DNA of 64,000 nucleotides from Gammaproteobacteria bacterium (lineage in GTDB: Bacteria > Pseudomonadota > Gammaproteobacteria > Pseudomonadales > Pseudohongiellaceae). The notes under the pieces were generated by a model that saw nothing but the letters and a program-made list of their open reading frames with translations, did no database searches and was not told the DNA's origin. The stretch is taken from contig JAUXNX010000019.1 of NCBI GenBank assembly GCA_030682575.1, positions 62,001-126,000 of the forward strand, given 5' to 3'. Both the position numbers and the translations under genes were made by a program. The first letter of the stretch is position 1; every line of letters starts with the position of its first letter. Positions 18,156 to 25,617 of the stretch are shown piece after piece.

Positions 18156-19039
18156 GACAAATCCTCTCCGATAGGCCAGCAAGTGGGAACGACAAAGAAG
18201 CGATCGACTTCCTTCCATAGGCCGTCAGCACCACGCTCAACTGTCGCGAACAGCCGCGGCGTTCCCGTTTCCCGAATCGCTGCCAGCGTCGCTTGCGCGG
18301 CCTGTGCATCGGGACAGTCCTCCTGCACCCAACCGCCAAGCCAATGCGGTTTGCGCAGAGGTACCCAGTGTTTGGTGTGCATTTGCAGCGCATCGTCCAG
18401 ATAGAACCATTGCCCACGCAGATGATTCGCAGGCACGTGCTCCGGATGCGACAGTAGCGGTTCACGCGGGTAAAACAGGTACCCTGGCATGAAAATGCGC
18501 GATGTCACCGGACCTGCGATCCCGAGTGCCAGGAGCGCATCAGTCGTTGCGGCAAGTTGCGTGCGCTGGCTCTGGTGCTCCAGCAGATTGTGAGTTTTCA
18601 AATCGAGGCGGTCGACTGCGTTGGGGCCATGCCAGAAAGTGACACCTGCGCCTGGCTGGTTGTAACCCAGATAAAACTTCACGGCGATCTCATGGTGTTC
18701 GAACGCATTTGTATGAGGGTTGCGCAGTACGAAATCGAGCTCGCCCAGAGTGATGCCCTGGTGCCGAATTTGCAGATTCTTCGCGAGAATCTGCCAACCC
18801 ATGATCTCTGTCATCAGACATTCGTACAGACGTTCGAAGTAAAGGCCGAGGCGTGGATTCGCTTCTTCAGTGAGAACAGAGGGGCCAGCCTGCGGGTCTG
18901 TATCCCAACGCAACAACGTTGTCTGCACGTCGGTCGGCAGATACGCACCAGGATCAAATACCAGCGCAGATTCCAGAAGCTGTGGCACGTGGCACATCCA
19001 TGCAAGATGTCGCACCGCCGGATTACGAAATTGAATCAA
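18152..19039 (-). CDS. DUF1853 family protein
   Basis: A 295-residue cytoplasmic protein with the DUF1853 opening (NPAVRHLAWMCHVPQLL) and the core block with ELDFVLRNPHTN..HEIAVKFYLG, followed by HGPNAVDRLDLKTHNLLEHQ. The core has the D/E-x-K arrangement of PD-(D/E)XK-like folds (LGELDFV..H-E-x-A-V-K-F), so a nuclease-like fold is possible. That is inference, and no activity is established. It overlaps tspO by 4 bp and lies 6 bp downstream of the 233-residue membrane-anchored protein, suggesting a three-gene operon. Confidence 0.85.
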   Translation of the reverse strand: MIQFRNPAVRHLAWMCHVPQLLESALVFDPGAYLPTDVQTTLLRWDTDPQAGPSVLTEEANPRLGLYFERLYECLMTEIMGWQILAKNLQIRHQGITLGELDFVLRNPHTNAFEHHEIAVKFYLGYNQPGAGVTFWHGPNAVDRLDLKTHNLLEHQSQRTQLAATTDALLALGIAGPVTSRIFMPGYLFYPREPLLSHPEHVPANHLRGQWFYLDDALQMHTKHWVPLRKPHWLGGWVQEDCPDAQAAQATLAAIRETGTPRLFATVERGADGLWKEVDRFFVVPTCWPIGEDLS

Positions 19040-19045
19040 TGCTGT

Positions 19046-19747
19046 CTATTCCTTCAACACAATCTGCAACTCTCCATCCGTCACCTGAATGCTGTCGACA
19101 CCATCAGAAAAGGCGCTCCAGAAACCCTGACCGCCACCAAATTCCTGCACAAGATCAACATTCCGCAAACCACCCAACCAGGCGCTTGGAATCGGTACTC
19201 CCCACACGCTCACGCCGCGCAGCACCACGATTGGCTGTCCCCGTTCATAGGAGAGCTCCAGCCCTGCGTTGATGGCAATGGTCTTGCCTGCCAGGAACGG
19301 GAAATCCGGCGGCACATCCACCAGCAGTTTCGCACTGGCTAGATTGTTGGACAAATCGATGGCGAAACGCTCGGCCATCTCGGGACTGCTGGCAAGCAGC
19401 GAATTCAACTCGCGTTCCGTGAAATTGATTTCCCGACTGGCGGCATTTTCACGATACGGTTCCGGCTCCAGTCGCGCCGATCTGCCACCGCCTCCGGGCA
19501 GGCTTTCGAGTTTTGCGTCCAGCCTCGCCTGTTCCCGCTCGCTCAACTCCACCGGCCTGAATGCCGAGGGAAACAGTGAGCGATAAGTGAAAAAACCCGC
19601 AATCACGATAACCAGCAGAATGAAGAACGCAATTTGCCAGCCGCTGAAGCGCCTCGTCACGAGTGCTCTGCCGGGAGGAGGGAAAGAAGAGTGTGGCGTG
19701 GTGGCGGGGGAGGAGGAAAGTGGTCGGTATTCAGTGGGCTCGCTCAT
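19046..19747 (-). CDS. single-pass membrane protein of unknown function
   Basis: A 233-residue protein with a Ser/Pro-rich cytoplasmic N-terminus, one transmembrane helix at about residues 35-55 (IAFFILLVIVIAGFFTYRSLF) and a periplasmic domain of about 175 residues. The domain contains FTERELNSLLASSPEMAERFAIDLS and ends in a VQVTDGELQI-like strand. The pattern (ELN..LL, then amphipathic beta strands) recalls lipid-binding-type periplasmic domains, but I do not recognise the family. The ATG at 19747 is chosen because the upstream 47 residues look non-coding; its Shine-Dalgarno is weak. It probably heads the operon with the DUF1853 gene and tspO. Confidence 0.65.
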   Translation of the reverse strand: MSEPTEYRPLSSSPATTPHSSFPPPGRALVTRRFSGWQIAFFILLVIVIAGFFTYRSLFPSAFRPVELSEREQARLDAKLESLPGGGGRSARLEPEPYRENAASREINFTERELNSLLASSPEMAERFAIDLSNNLASAKLLVDVPPDFPFLAGKTIAINAGLELSYERGQPIVVLRGVSVWGVPIPSAWLGGLRNVDLVQEFGGGQGFWSAFSDGVDSIQVTDGELQIVLKE

Positions 19748-19911
19748 CTGAAAGGGTCTGCATTGGCAATTGGAGATACAGGCTACCACTTTGCCGTCGT
19801 GAATATTGAGAAATGGATCAGGCAACCATTGTGCACTTCCATGCGCCGTGAGAATCTTGGCGCCGCGAAGGACATCTTGCAACACCAATAAAAAACAAGA
19901 GGCGGCGACTA

Positions 19912-21288
19912 ATGAAAAACTGGTTGAACCCCCCGAAAATCACCACGATGGACGAGTCGAAGCGGCATCGCTCTTTTGCGCTGGTCATGTTGGTGATTGT
20001 GTATGTGTTCAACTTCATTGACCGACAAATCCTCAACATCTTGCAGGAACCCATCAAGGCCGACCTTGGACTGTCCGATACTCAGCTTGGCATGCTCACC
20101 GGCCTCTCCTTCGCCCTCGTCTACTGCATCGCGGGCATCCCCGTTGCCCGGCTTGCCGACAAGTACAGCCGCAAGTCCGTGATGACCGTATCCCTGGCGC
20201 TGTGGAGCGGCTTCACCGCACTGTGCGGATTGGCCGGGAGTTTCACGACATTGCTCGCTGCGCGCCTGGGCGTAGGACTTGGCGAAGCAGGTGGCAGTCC
20301 GCCTGCCCACGCCATGCTGTCTGATTACTACGAAAAGGAGAAGCGGGGTCGTGCGCTCGCGATCTATTCGTCCGGACTCTACGTCGGCACGCTGCTCGGT
20401 TATTGGTTGGGAGGCTGGATATCGGACGCGATGACATGGCGCGAAGCGTTCTTCGTGGTCGGCATCCCGGGTGTGGTGTTCTCGCTACTGTTGTGGCTGA
20501 CCGTGCGCGAACCAGTACGCGGACTCTCCGGCCTGAAACCGGTTACCGACAACGTCACCTTCTTCGAATCCTTCCGGCGCCTCTGGGCACTGAAATCCTT
20601 TCGTTACTACTCACTGGCCACTGGTGCCGGCACCTTCGTCACCTATGGTGTGGGTAACTGGATGCCTCCTTTCCTGACGCGCTCGCACGGCGCCTGGTCA
20701 ATCCCGGATCTGCAGGTGTGGATGGGCTTCTGCACCCCGGACCAACTTACCACCGCCTGTGTGGAGATGAGTCGCACCGAAATCGGCCTGATGTATGGCA
20801 TTGTCGCTGGCGTTGGTGGAGCCATTGGCACCATCACCGGCGGCTATCTTGCAGACTATCTGGGTGCGAAAGACAGACGCTGGTTCCTGTGGGTGCCCAT
20901 GTGGGGCAAGCTGATCGGCGGGCCGCTGTTCATCGGTTGCCTGCTGGCTCCGACTGCCGAGCTGGCACTGATGGGTTACTTCTTCGCCATCATCATGGCC
21001 GCGATGTATCTGGGGCCAGCCATCGCCATCACGCATCATCTGGTGTCCCCGTCCATGCGCGCCATGTCCAGTGCGGTGCTGTTCTTCCTGCTGAACATCA
21101 TTGGACTGGGATTCGGACCCACCGCAGTGGGTATGATCAGCGACTGGTTCACGTTCAACACTGATGTCGGCGCGGACTCCGCGCGCTGGGGAATGGTGAT
21201 TGCTGTGTGCCTCACCTACCCGCTGTGCATTCTGTGGCACATGGGGGCAAGACATCTGCCCCAGGCGGATCAGGATGGGGAATTATGA
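19912..21288 (+). CDS. MFS transporter, Spinster-like
   Basis: A 458-residue major facilitator with 12 predicted helices. Helix 1 has YVFNFIDRQILNILQEPIK and is followed by LSDTQLGMLTGLSFALVY, then GIPVARLADKYSRK, the MFS motif A. GVGEAGGSPPAHAMLSDY and YWLGGWISD are typical of the bacterial Spinster-like group, which often transports organic acids or lipid-like compounds and is frequently found in hydrocarbon- and steroid-degrading bacteria. A short cysteine-bearing periplasmic insertion (GFCTPDQLTTACVEM) sits between helices 7 and 8. The substrate is unknown. It appears monocistronic, followed by a bidirectional stem-loop. Confidence 0.9.
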   Translation: MKNWLNPPKITTMDESKRHRSFALVMLVIVYVFNFIDRQILNILQEPIKADLGLSDTQLGMLTGLSFALVYCIAGIPVARLADKYSRKSVMTVSLALWSGFTALCGLAGSFTTLLAARLGVGLGEAGGSPPAHAMLSDYYEKEKRGRALAIYSSGLYVGTLLGYWLGGWISDAMTWREAFFVVGIPGVVFSLLLWLTVREPVRGLSGLKPVTDNVTFFESFRRLWALKSFRYYSLATGAGTFVTYGVGNWMPPFLTRSHGAWSIPDLQVWMGFCTPDQLTTACVEMSRTEIGLMYGIVAGVGGAIGTITGGYLADYLGAKDRRWFLWVPMWGKLIGGPLFIGCLLAPTAELALMGYFFAIIMAAMYLGPAIAITHHLVSPSMRAMSSAVLFFLLNIIGLGFGPTAVGMISDWFTFNTDVGADSARWGMVIAVCLTYPLCILWHMGARHLPQADQDGEL

Positions 21289-21294
21289 CAACAA

Positions 21295-21330
21295 CGGAGT
21301 GTTGATGCTGACTTCTGCAACAACACTCCG
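21295..21330. terminator. bidirectional stem-loop between convergent genes
   Basis: Perfect 10-bp inverted repeat CGGAGTGTTG (21295-21304) and CAACACTCCG (21321-21330) with a 16-nt loop, between the MFS gene and the convergent esterase gene. There is no long T-run on either side. A transcription barrier for both genes is the simplest reading. Confidence 0.6.
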
Positions 21331-21364
21331 CTGAATACTTCATGGATTTCCGCGCACGGTTTTC

Positions 21365-22348
21365 CTAACGCGTCATCATGCCGACGATCGTCTCGACGAT
21401 ACGCGGCTCCAACCCTTCGGTATGGCCCTTGTCGATGCGCACCACGTCAGCGATAACGCGCCCGTTGGCACAGTTCGGGTATTCATAGACCTGCGCTGTG
21501 CCTGGTCGTGGCAGCAAGCCCCACTCGCGAGTACCAGGGTTCTGGCTGCCACTGTCATGAGTTCTGCCCGCCTCGGTATCGATCACATCTTCAAGACGCA
21601 CACGGGCATCACACTGATACCTCTCGGCCAGAGTGGATGAGTCCGGCAACTCGGCAATCTCGTACTCACCGATGGCGTAGATATGTGAAAAGTCGCAGGT
21701 CGGATCAGCTGCTGGTGCAGTAGCAACAGGTGCCACTGGTGTGGCTGGTGCGGCAACCGGTGCAGCATTGGCTTGTGTGGGACGTCCGGCCCCAGGTGAG
21801 CGCGGCGCCGCTCCGCCCAGACGTCCGCCGGACAGACTCACGAATCCGTCCACCTTGCTCTCGAAAAACTCTGTACACACGATGCGGCGCGACGTTATGC
21901 CACCTTGAGAATGCCCGGCCAGCCAGAAGGCCCGCACATTCTCCTCGCCCACGGCAGAGAAGACTGCGGTCACCACGTTGTGCAGATACTGATCATCCTC
22001 CTCGCGCCAGCGCCGTGCAGGAGAATGGGGCGTCGCTACTACCAGACGATACTTTTCCTTGAACTCCCACGCAGGAAAGTAGGGGCGCTGATAGCGTTCG
22101 CTGGAACCGCCACCGTGCAGGTTCAGAATCACGGTGACGTCCTCACCCGGCTGCAGATCGCAGGGATAATCCAGCACGAAGGTGCGCTGAGTGCCGGGCT
22201 CGCTCACAGGTTGATCCGTGATTGCGGTGCAGTTGGCGCCGAGCAATTGCACAGGCTGCTGTGCGAATGCCGGATTGGCCAATGCAAAGATGGTGGGCAG
22301 GGTGAGAGTGGCGATCAGTCCTCTGACGGAGGAGTTAGGAATGGTCAT
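21365..22348 (-). CDS. secreted alpha/beta-hydrolase (esterase/depolymerase-like)
   Basis: A 327-residue protein with a signal peptide (LIATLTLPTIFALANPAFA). The alpha/beta-hydrolase core shows an oxyanion-hole strand (VILNLHGGGSS) and nucleophile elbow GHSQGG; the C-terminal region has D and H candidates (DVVRIDKGHTEG) for the rest of the triad. Cysteine placement and the G-H-S-Q-G elbow resemble PHB depolymerase/feruloyl-esterase-like secreted hydrolases. Unusually, an Ala/Pro-rich low-complexity insert of about 40 residues follows the elbow region (after GGRLGG). Substrate unknown. The ATG overlaps the stop of the 67-residue upstream gene by an ATGA junction. Confidence 0.8.
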   Translation of the reverse strand: MTIPNSSVRGLIATLTLPTIFALANPAFAQQPVQLLGANCTAITDQPVSEPGTQRTFVLDYPCDLQPGEDVTVILNLHGGGSSERYQRPYFPAWEFKEKYRLVVATPHSPARRWREEDDQYLHNVVTAVFSAVGEENVRAFWLAGHSQGGITSRRIVCTEFFESKVDGFVSLSGGRLGGAAPRSPGAGRPTQANAAPVAAPATPVAPVATAPAADPTCDFSHIYAIGEYEIAELPDSSTLAERYQCDARVRLEDVIDTEAGRTHDSGSQNPGTREWGLLPRPGTAQVYEYPNCANGRVIADVVRIDKGHTEGLEPRIVETIVGMMTR

Positions 22349-22548
22349 GGTAGGGATTCCCTTTGGGCGTTGTTATTGTCATCAGGAGTAAAGCGCATCG
22401 GACGCAAATCCTCCAGTGGGCTTGATCCCGTCAGGGGATGGATCTGGCGAATGTGATCGACAGCGCCAAGGAAGTTCCAGGCCCGCGCAAGCATGAGCAG
22501 CTCGTTCTTCTTCGCATCAATCCAGTCCGTCTTCGGCACAGTTCGCAT
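22345..22548 (-). CDS. small protein coupled to the esterase
   Basis: A 67-residue, hydrophilic, charged protein (MRTVPKTDWIDAKKNELL..) with no signal peptide or membrane helix. I do not recognise it. The case for a real gene is the ATGA overlap with the esterase start, an AGGTGG Shine-Dalgarno ahead of the ATG at 22548, and a sensible amino-acid composition with a W-N-F-L-G-A helix. A GTG at 22560 is an alternative start. It could be a partner or chaperone-like companion of the hydrolase, or a remnant. Confidence 0.5.
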   Translation of the reverse strand: MRTVPKTDWIDAKKNELLMLARAWNFLGAVDHIRQIHPLTGSSPLEDLRPMRFTPDDNNNAQRESLP

Positions 22549-22696
22549 ATGCCAGTCCACCTGATTCAGTAGCGATTCCTCCGGTTCGCTGCGCGGTTTA
22601 GGAGGTGGTGGAAGGAAACCTCAAAGAGGCTGGAAGCTGCGCGGCTGGTCGCATACACTCGACCCACCAACCATTCCTCCAACACAAGGAGCCTTT

Positions 22697-23059
22697 ATGC
22701 CAAAGTACGTCGATGGATTCGTGATTCGCCTGCCAAAGGAAAAAGTGTCCGCCTACAAGAAAATGGCGCAACTGGGCGCCAAGGTGTGGATGGAACACGG
22801 CGCACTGGAATATCGCGAATGTGTGGCCGAGGATACCGAGATTCCCTACTGCAAGAGCTTCACCCAGCTCACCCGCGCCAAGGCTGAAGAAACCGTGGTG
22901 TTTGCCTGGATCCTCTATCGCAACAAGAAACACCGCGATCTGGTGAATAAACGGGTCATGGCCGACCCTCGCATGCAGATACCTCCGACCGGCATGCCAT
23001 TCGATCCGAAGAATATGGTCTTCAGTGGATTTGAAGTATTGGTGGAAAAGACACAGTGA
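22697..23059 (+). CDS. DUF1428 family protein
   Basis: A 120-residue protein with the DUF1428 signatures: YVDGFVIRLPKEK at the start, the HGALEYRECVAED block, VFAWILYRNKKHRD and a C-terminal PF..FSGFEVLVE strand. The family (E. coli YbaA-type) has a dimeric alpha-beta barrel fold like stress-responsive ABM proteins, and its function is unknown. Shine-Dalgarno AAGGAG precedes the ATG. A GC-rich hairpin follows the stop codon. Confidence 0.92.
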   Translation: MPKYVDGFVIRLPKEKVSAYKKMAQLGAKVWMEHGALEYRECVAEDTEIPYCKSFTQLTRAKAEETVVFAWILYRNKKHRDLVNKRVMADPRMQIPPTGMPFDPKNMVFSGFEVLVEKTQ

Positions 23060-23067
23060 CAAGCTGA

Positions 23068-23094
23068 AGGGGGTTGAGCGAGGGACAACCCCCT
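23068..23094 (+). terminator. GC-rich stem-loop after the DUF1428 gene
   Basis: Perfect 9-bp stem AGGGGGTTG (23068-23076) with CAACCCCCT (23086-23094), loop of 9 nt, starting 8 bases after the stop codon. It is followed by CCCCCTTGATCCTTCTTTC, which is pyrimidine-rich but not a clean T-run. Confidence 0.55.
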
Positions 23095-23135
23095 GCCCCC
23101 TTGATCCTTCTTTCGAAGCAATCTTGCAAAAAAGA

Positions 23136-23167
23136 ACTTTGCAATACAAAGTACTTTAGTGTAGATT
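23136..23167 (+). promoter_or_regulatory. promoter overlapped by ACTTTG/CAAAGT operator-like palindromes
   Basis: A candidate -35 TTGCAA (23139-23144) and -10 TAGATT (23162-23167) are 17 bp apart, 47 bp ahead of the next gene. Inverted ACTTTG (23136-23141) and CAAAGT (23147-23152) surround a 5-bp spacer, and the latter is part of a perfect 10-bp palindrome AAAGTACTTT (23148-23157) filling the spacer. This arrangement suits a repressor site. Confidence 0.45.
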
Positions 23168-23213
23168 TTCCAAAACCTGGAGAATCATCCTCGACCACTG
23201 GAGAACACACATC

Positions 23214-23543
23214 ATGCACAACACCCTGAGCGCGCTTGAAAAGCGTTTGGCGCCCGCAGAAGACCTCTTTTCCACCTGGCTGTTGCGCGTGTTTCTCGCC
23301 GGCGTACTGGTCGGCTCGGCCTGGATCGATGATGCGCCACCGCTCGAACTTGGGGCATTGATCGTTGCAGTTTACGTGTCCATCGGACTACTTGCGCAAA
23401 CAGGGGCTTTCTTCGCTATGGCGCCATTTGAAAATCGGGCGCTCAAGGTGTTCTTTGTCATCTTGAACTTTATCGTGTTGTTATTTGCCTTCACGACCGT
23501 CTCCATCTTCGCCAGTACGCTGGCGATGGCTGCAATTGGCTAG
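23214..23543 (+). CDS. small membrane protein, unknown
   Basis: A 109-residue protein with an amphipathic N-terminal segment and three predicted helices (about 21-40, 44-66, 78-106), the last rich in Phe, Val and Ala. No family is recognised. GGAG lies ahead of the ATG, and a promoter with palindromic elements is located just upstream. It forms a probable operon with the next gene, 42 bp downstream. Confidence 0.6.
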   Translation: MHNTLSALEKRLAPAEDLFSTWLLRVFLAGVLVGSAWIDDAPPLELGALIVAVYVSIGLLAQTGAFFAMAPFENRALKVFFVILNFIVLLFAFTTVSIFASTLAMAAIG

Positions 23544-23585
23544 CAAGAAACCAAACGTATATCAACGAGGAAAAGGAGTCACCCT

Positions 23586-24056
23586 ATGAGAAGCGAGAAA
23601 TACGCCCAAGAAAAATGGAACGAATGGACGATTAGAATCAAGGTATGGAAAATTCTGGCAGTAATGGTGACCGTGCCTGTAGTGGTCTTCTGGCTGCAAG
23701 TAGTGCATCAGGAAGATGAAATCATCGCGCTCAGTCGCAACGAAGTGATGGTGGACCCAGCAGGCAAGCGCACCTGGCATGGCTCTTTCACCAACACCGC
23801 TGACATCCCCTTTCGTGATCTTGGCGTGACGGTCAATTTTCTCGATAGCAGTGGCGCGATTGTAGGCAGGGCAGAGGCAGAAACAGACGAGTTACCGCCC
23901 TGGGCAGACATCAACCTGCAAGCCGAACTACCGGATGAAGCCGTGAACATGCGCATCTACTCAGTGCGATGGCGCAATGACAGTACCGCAACGATGTTTG
24001 GTCCGTTCCGTGAGCCCTGGGAGTTTGGTTATCTGATGTACGATCCCGCAGGCTGA
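23586..24056 (+). CDS. membrane-anchored protein with FxLYD-like domain
   Basis: A 156-residue protein with a basic cytoplasmic tail, one helix (about 21-38) and a periplasmic beta-sandwich-like domain. The domain pattern, with a TNTADIPFRDLGVTVNFLDSSG stretch followed by polar alternating strands, resembles FxLYD/DUF3426-type domains (x-N-x-S/T..F..V.V..Y/F-D..G). Function unknown. AAGGAG precedes the ATG. It lies downstream of another small membrane protein and ends before a bidirectional terminator. Confidence 0.55.
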   Translation: MRSEKYAQEKWNEWTIRIKVWKILAVMVTVPVVVFWLQVVHQEDEIIALSRNEVMVDPAGKRTWHGSFTNTADIPFRDLGVTVNFLDSSGAIVGRAEAETDELPPWADINLQAELPDEAVNMRIYSVRWRNDSTATMFGPFREPWEFGYLMYDPAG

Positions 24057-24206
24057 ATCAGGAATCAAGGGGCGAGTATCTTGATTGCCGTTTGCTTTCG
24101 TTGAGCAAGCGTAGTCGCTCCAGTGTTCAAATGCGGGGAGACATCGGCAGATCCTCAACAGGCATTGTGTTCTATGGGAGCCTGCCGACAACAATCATAT
24201 ACAAAC

Positions 24207-24255
24207 AAAAAAGGCTGAAATAAAAGCGCATCCGCACTTCCACTCCAGCCTTTTT
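24207..24255. terminator. bidirectional Rho-independent terminator
   Basis: AAAAAAGGCTG (24207-24217) and CAGCCTTTTT (24246-24255) form an inverted repeat with A-rich and T-rich flanks on the correct sides for both strands. It lies between two convergent transcription units. The loop of about 28 nt is long. A second small hairpin GTGGTT-TTCT-AACCAC follows at 24265-24280. Confidence 0.7.
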
Positions 24256-24308
24256 CTTGAATCCGTGGTTTTCTAACCACAATTCCATTATTACAATTTA
24301 ACTACAAC

Positions 24309-24710
24309 TCAGTTCCCGACCTTATCCCACTTCTGCGCCTCAGGCGCATCACCTGCCACCGGGCGGAACACCTCGCTGTACAGGAAGAAATCCGTCAGCA
24401 CTGCGCGCACGTGGATGGAGGCATTGAGGTTGTCGACTATTTCCGAGCCAATCTTTTTCTGAGCCAGAACAAAGCTCACTGCAGCAGTGGCCTTGCGAAG
24501 GTCGTCGAGCAGAACCTGTTCGAAATCATGCTGAGTGCCAGCCAGAGTCTGCATGACATTCTTCATGGCCTTGTACATCTTCTCCAGTTCGGGGCGCGGG
24601 TGCGGCCCCATGCCGGATTCATCCTGAGGCGGACGGCCCTGCGCCGCATACGCGAGCAGGAACTCGTAACCGGACTCTACTACTTCGATATCGTCTTCAA
24701 TGTTGTTCAC
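24309..24710 (-). CDS. unknown protein, last gene of the molybdo-enzyme operon
   Basis: A 133-residue soluble, mostly helical protein without signal peptide or cysteines. A Pro/Gly-rich acidic patch (QGRPPQDESGMGPHPRPE) is followed by long amphipathic helices with LEKMYKAMKNVMQTLAG and VSFVLAQKKIGSEIV. I do not recognise it. It follows the cytochrome b gene by 42 bp on the same strand and ends the operon, so a role in assembly or maturation of the enzyme (a redox-enzyme chaperone analogue) is possible, but nothing in its sequence shows that. Confidence 0.6.
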   Translation of the reverse strand: MNNIEDDIEVVESGYEFLLAYAAQGRPPQDESGMGPHPRPELEKMYKAMKNVMQTLAGTQHDFEQVLLDDLRKATAAVSFVLAQKKIGSEIVDNLNASIHVRAVLTDFFLYSEVFRPVAGDAPEAQKWDKVGN

Positions 24711-24752
24711 GTTTACTACTCTCGGTTTACTACTTCAGACTGAAGCGGCTAA

Positions 24753-25505
24753 TTACTCGGGCTTCCACTTGTTGGTGTCGTGGTTCTCTTTCATCTCTGC
24801 TTCAGAAATCCAGCCAGTGACCATGGAGCGTGTGTAGAAAATCTTCTCTGGACGCACCGCAAAGTAGATGTGGATTGCAGTGAATGCGATCAGACCCAGT
24901 GTGGCAGTGCCGTGCAACAGGAAGAAGATACCAAGTGTTGCCTCGTTCTCTACCGCAGGTCGATTCCACCATGGCGTGTTGATGTGCAGGAACAGAATGA
25001 TGCCAGTGGCGATCACAGCAATTACCAGCACGGTCATTGCCCAGTGCATGCCTTTCTGTTCGAAGGAGTATTTGCCCGGTTTGATTTTCTCATCGAAGGG
25101 CTCCTTGAAGTCGGATGGTCCGAGCAACATCGCCTTGAAGTCTTGCCAGAATATTGCACGGATGATGTGGAAGATCACTACGAAGGTGAGAACCAGACCG
25201 GCGATCCAGTGGATATTCAGCCAGGAGATGCGCAGACCAACGATGGGCGCGATGCCGGTAAGAATCAATACCAGAACGCTGCCAGCCATGATCCAGTGGA
25301 ACGCTCTGTCGATGGCATCGTGACGCTTGATGCGTGGGCCTTCAGAGGATGGTTTGGCTTTTTTCTTGGCGAGAACCGCCATGAAAATGGCATGGGCAGC
25401 AAGCAGAATCAAAGCGGTGACTGCTACAACCCACAACAGATCCCAGGAAACACCCAGGATTACTTCCTCTCCCCAAACGTCACGTCTATAACGAATAATT
25501 TCCAC
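24753..25505 (-). CDS. cytochrome b561/formate-dehydrogenase-gamma-like membrane subunit
   Basis: A 250-residue membrane protein. After an N-terminal helix and a basic linker (KKKAKPSSEGPRIKRHDAIDR), four helices carry the expected haem-ligand histidines: FHWIMAG, IHWIAGLVLTFVVIFHIIRA, MHWAMTV and LHGTATLGL/TAIHIYFAVRPEK. This is the di-haem cytochrome b architecture of FdoI/FdnI-like subunits that pass electrons between periplasmic dehydrogenases and quinone. No formate dehydrogenase is nearby; the upstream genes encode a Tat-exported xanthine-dehydrogenase-family enzyme, so this is its likely quinone-linked membrane partner. The GTG start follows AGGA closely. Confidence 0.85.
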   Translation of the reverse strand: MEIIRYRRDVWGEEVILGVSWDLLWVVAVTALILLAAHAIFMAVLAKKKAKPSSEGPRIKRHDAIDRAFHWIMAGSVLVLILTGIAPIVGLRISWLNIHWIAGLVLTFVVIFHIIRAIFWQDFKAMLLGPSDFKEPFDEKIKPGKYSFEQKGMHWAMTVLVIAVIATGIILFLHINTPWWNRPAVENEATLGIFFLLHGTATLGLIAFTAIHIYFAVRPEKIFYTRSMVTGWISEAEMKENHDTNKWKPE

Positions 25506-25550
25506 AATCCTAGTCCTCTGTTTTTATAGTTTGTTATTTTCCAAACAAAA

Positions 25551-25607
25551 GCCTGTTGCTCAATTTCACTCCGCACAAAATGGCGAGCAGAAGTATGTGC
25601 AACAGGC
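25551..25607 (-). terminator. inverted repeat between the FAD-subunit and cytochrome b genes
   Basis: Perfect 9-bp arms GCAACAGGC (25599-25607) and GCCTGTTGC (25551-25559) with a 39-nt loop. On the transcribed minus strand the second arm is followed by TTTTGTTTGG. It lies in the 112-bp gap within the operon and may act as a partial terminator or processing site setting enzyme to cytochrome stoichiometry. Confidence 0.4.
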
Positions 25608-25617
25608 CCTGTGCCGA

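Noticed and set aside
24265-24280. Hairpin GTGGTT-TTCT-AACCAC as a separate terminator
   Set aside because: Short stem without a T-run on either strand; the neighbouring bidirectional terminator at 24207-24255 is sufficient.
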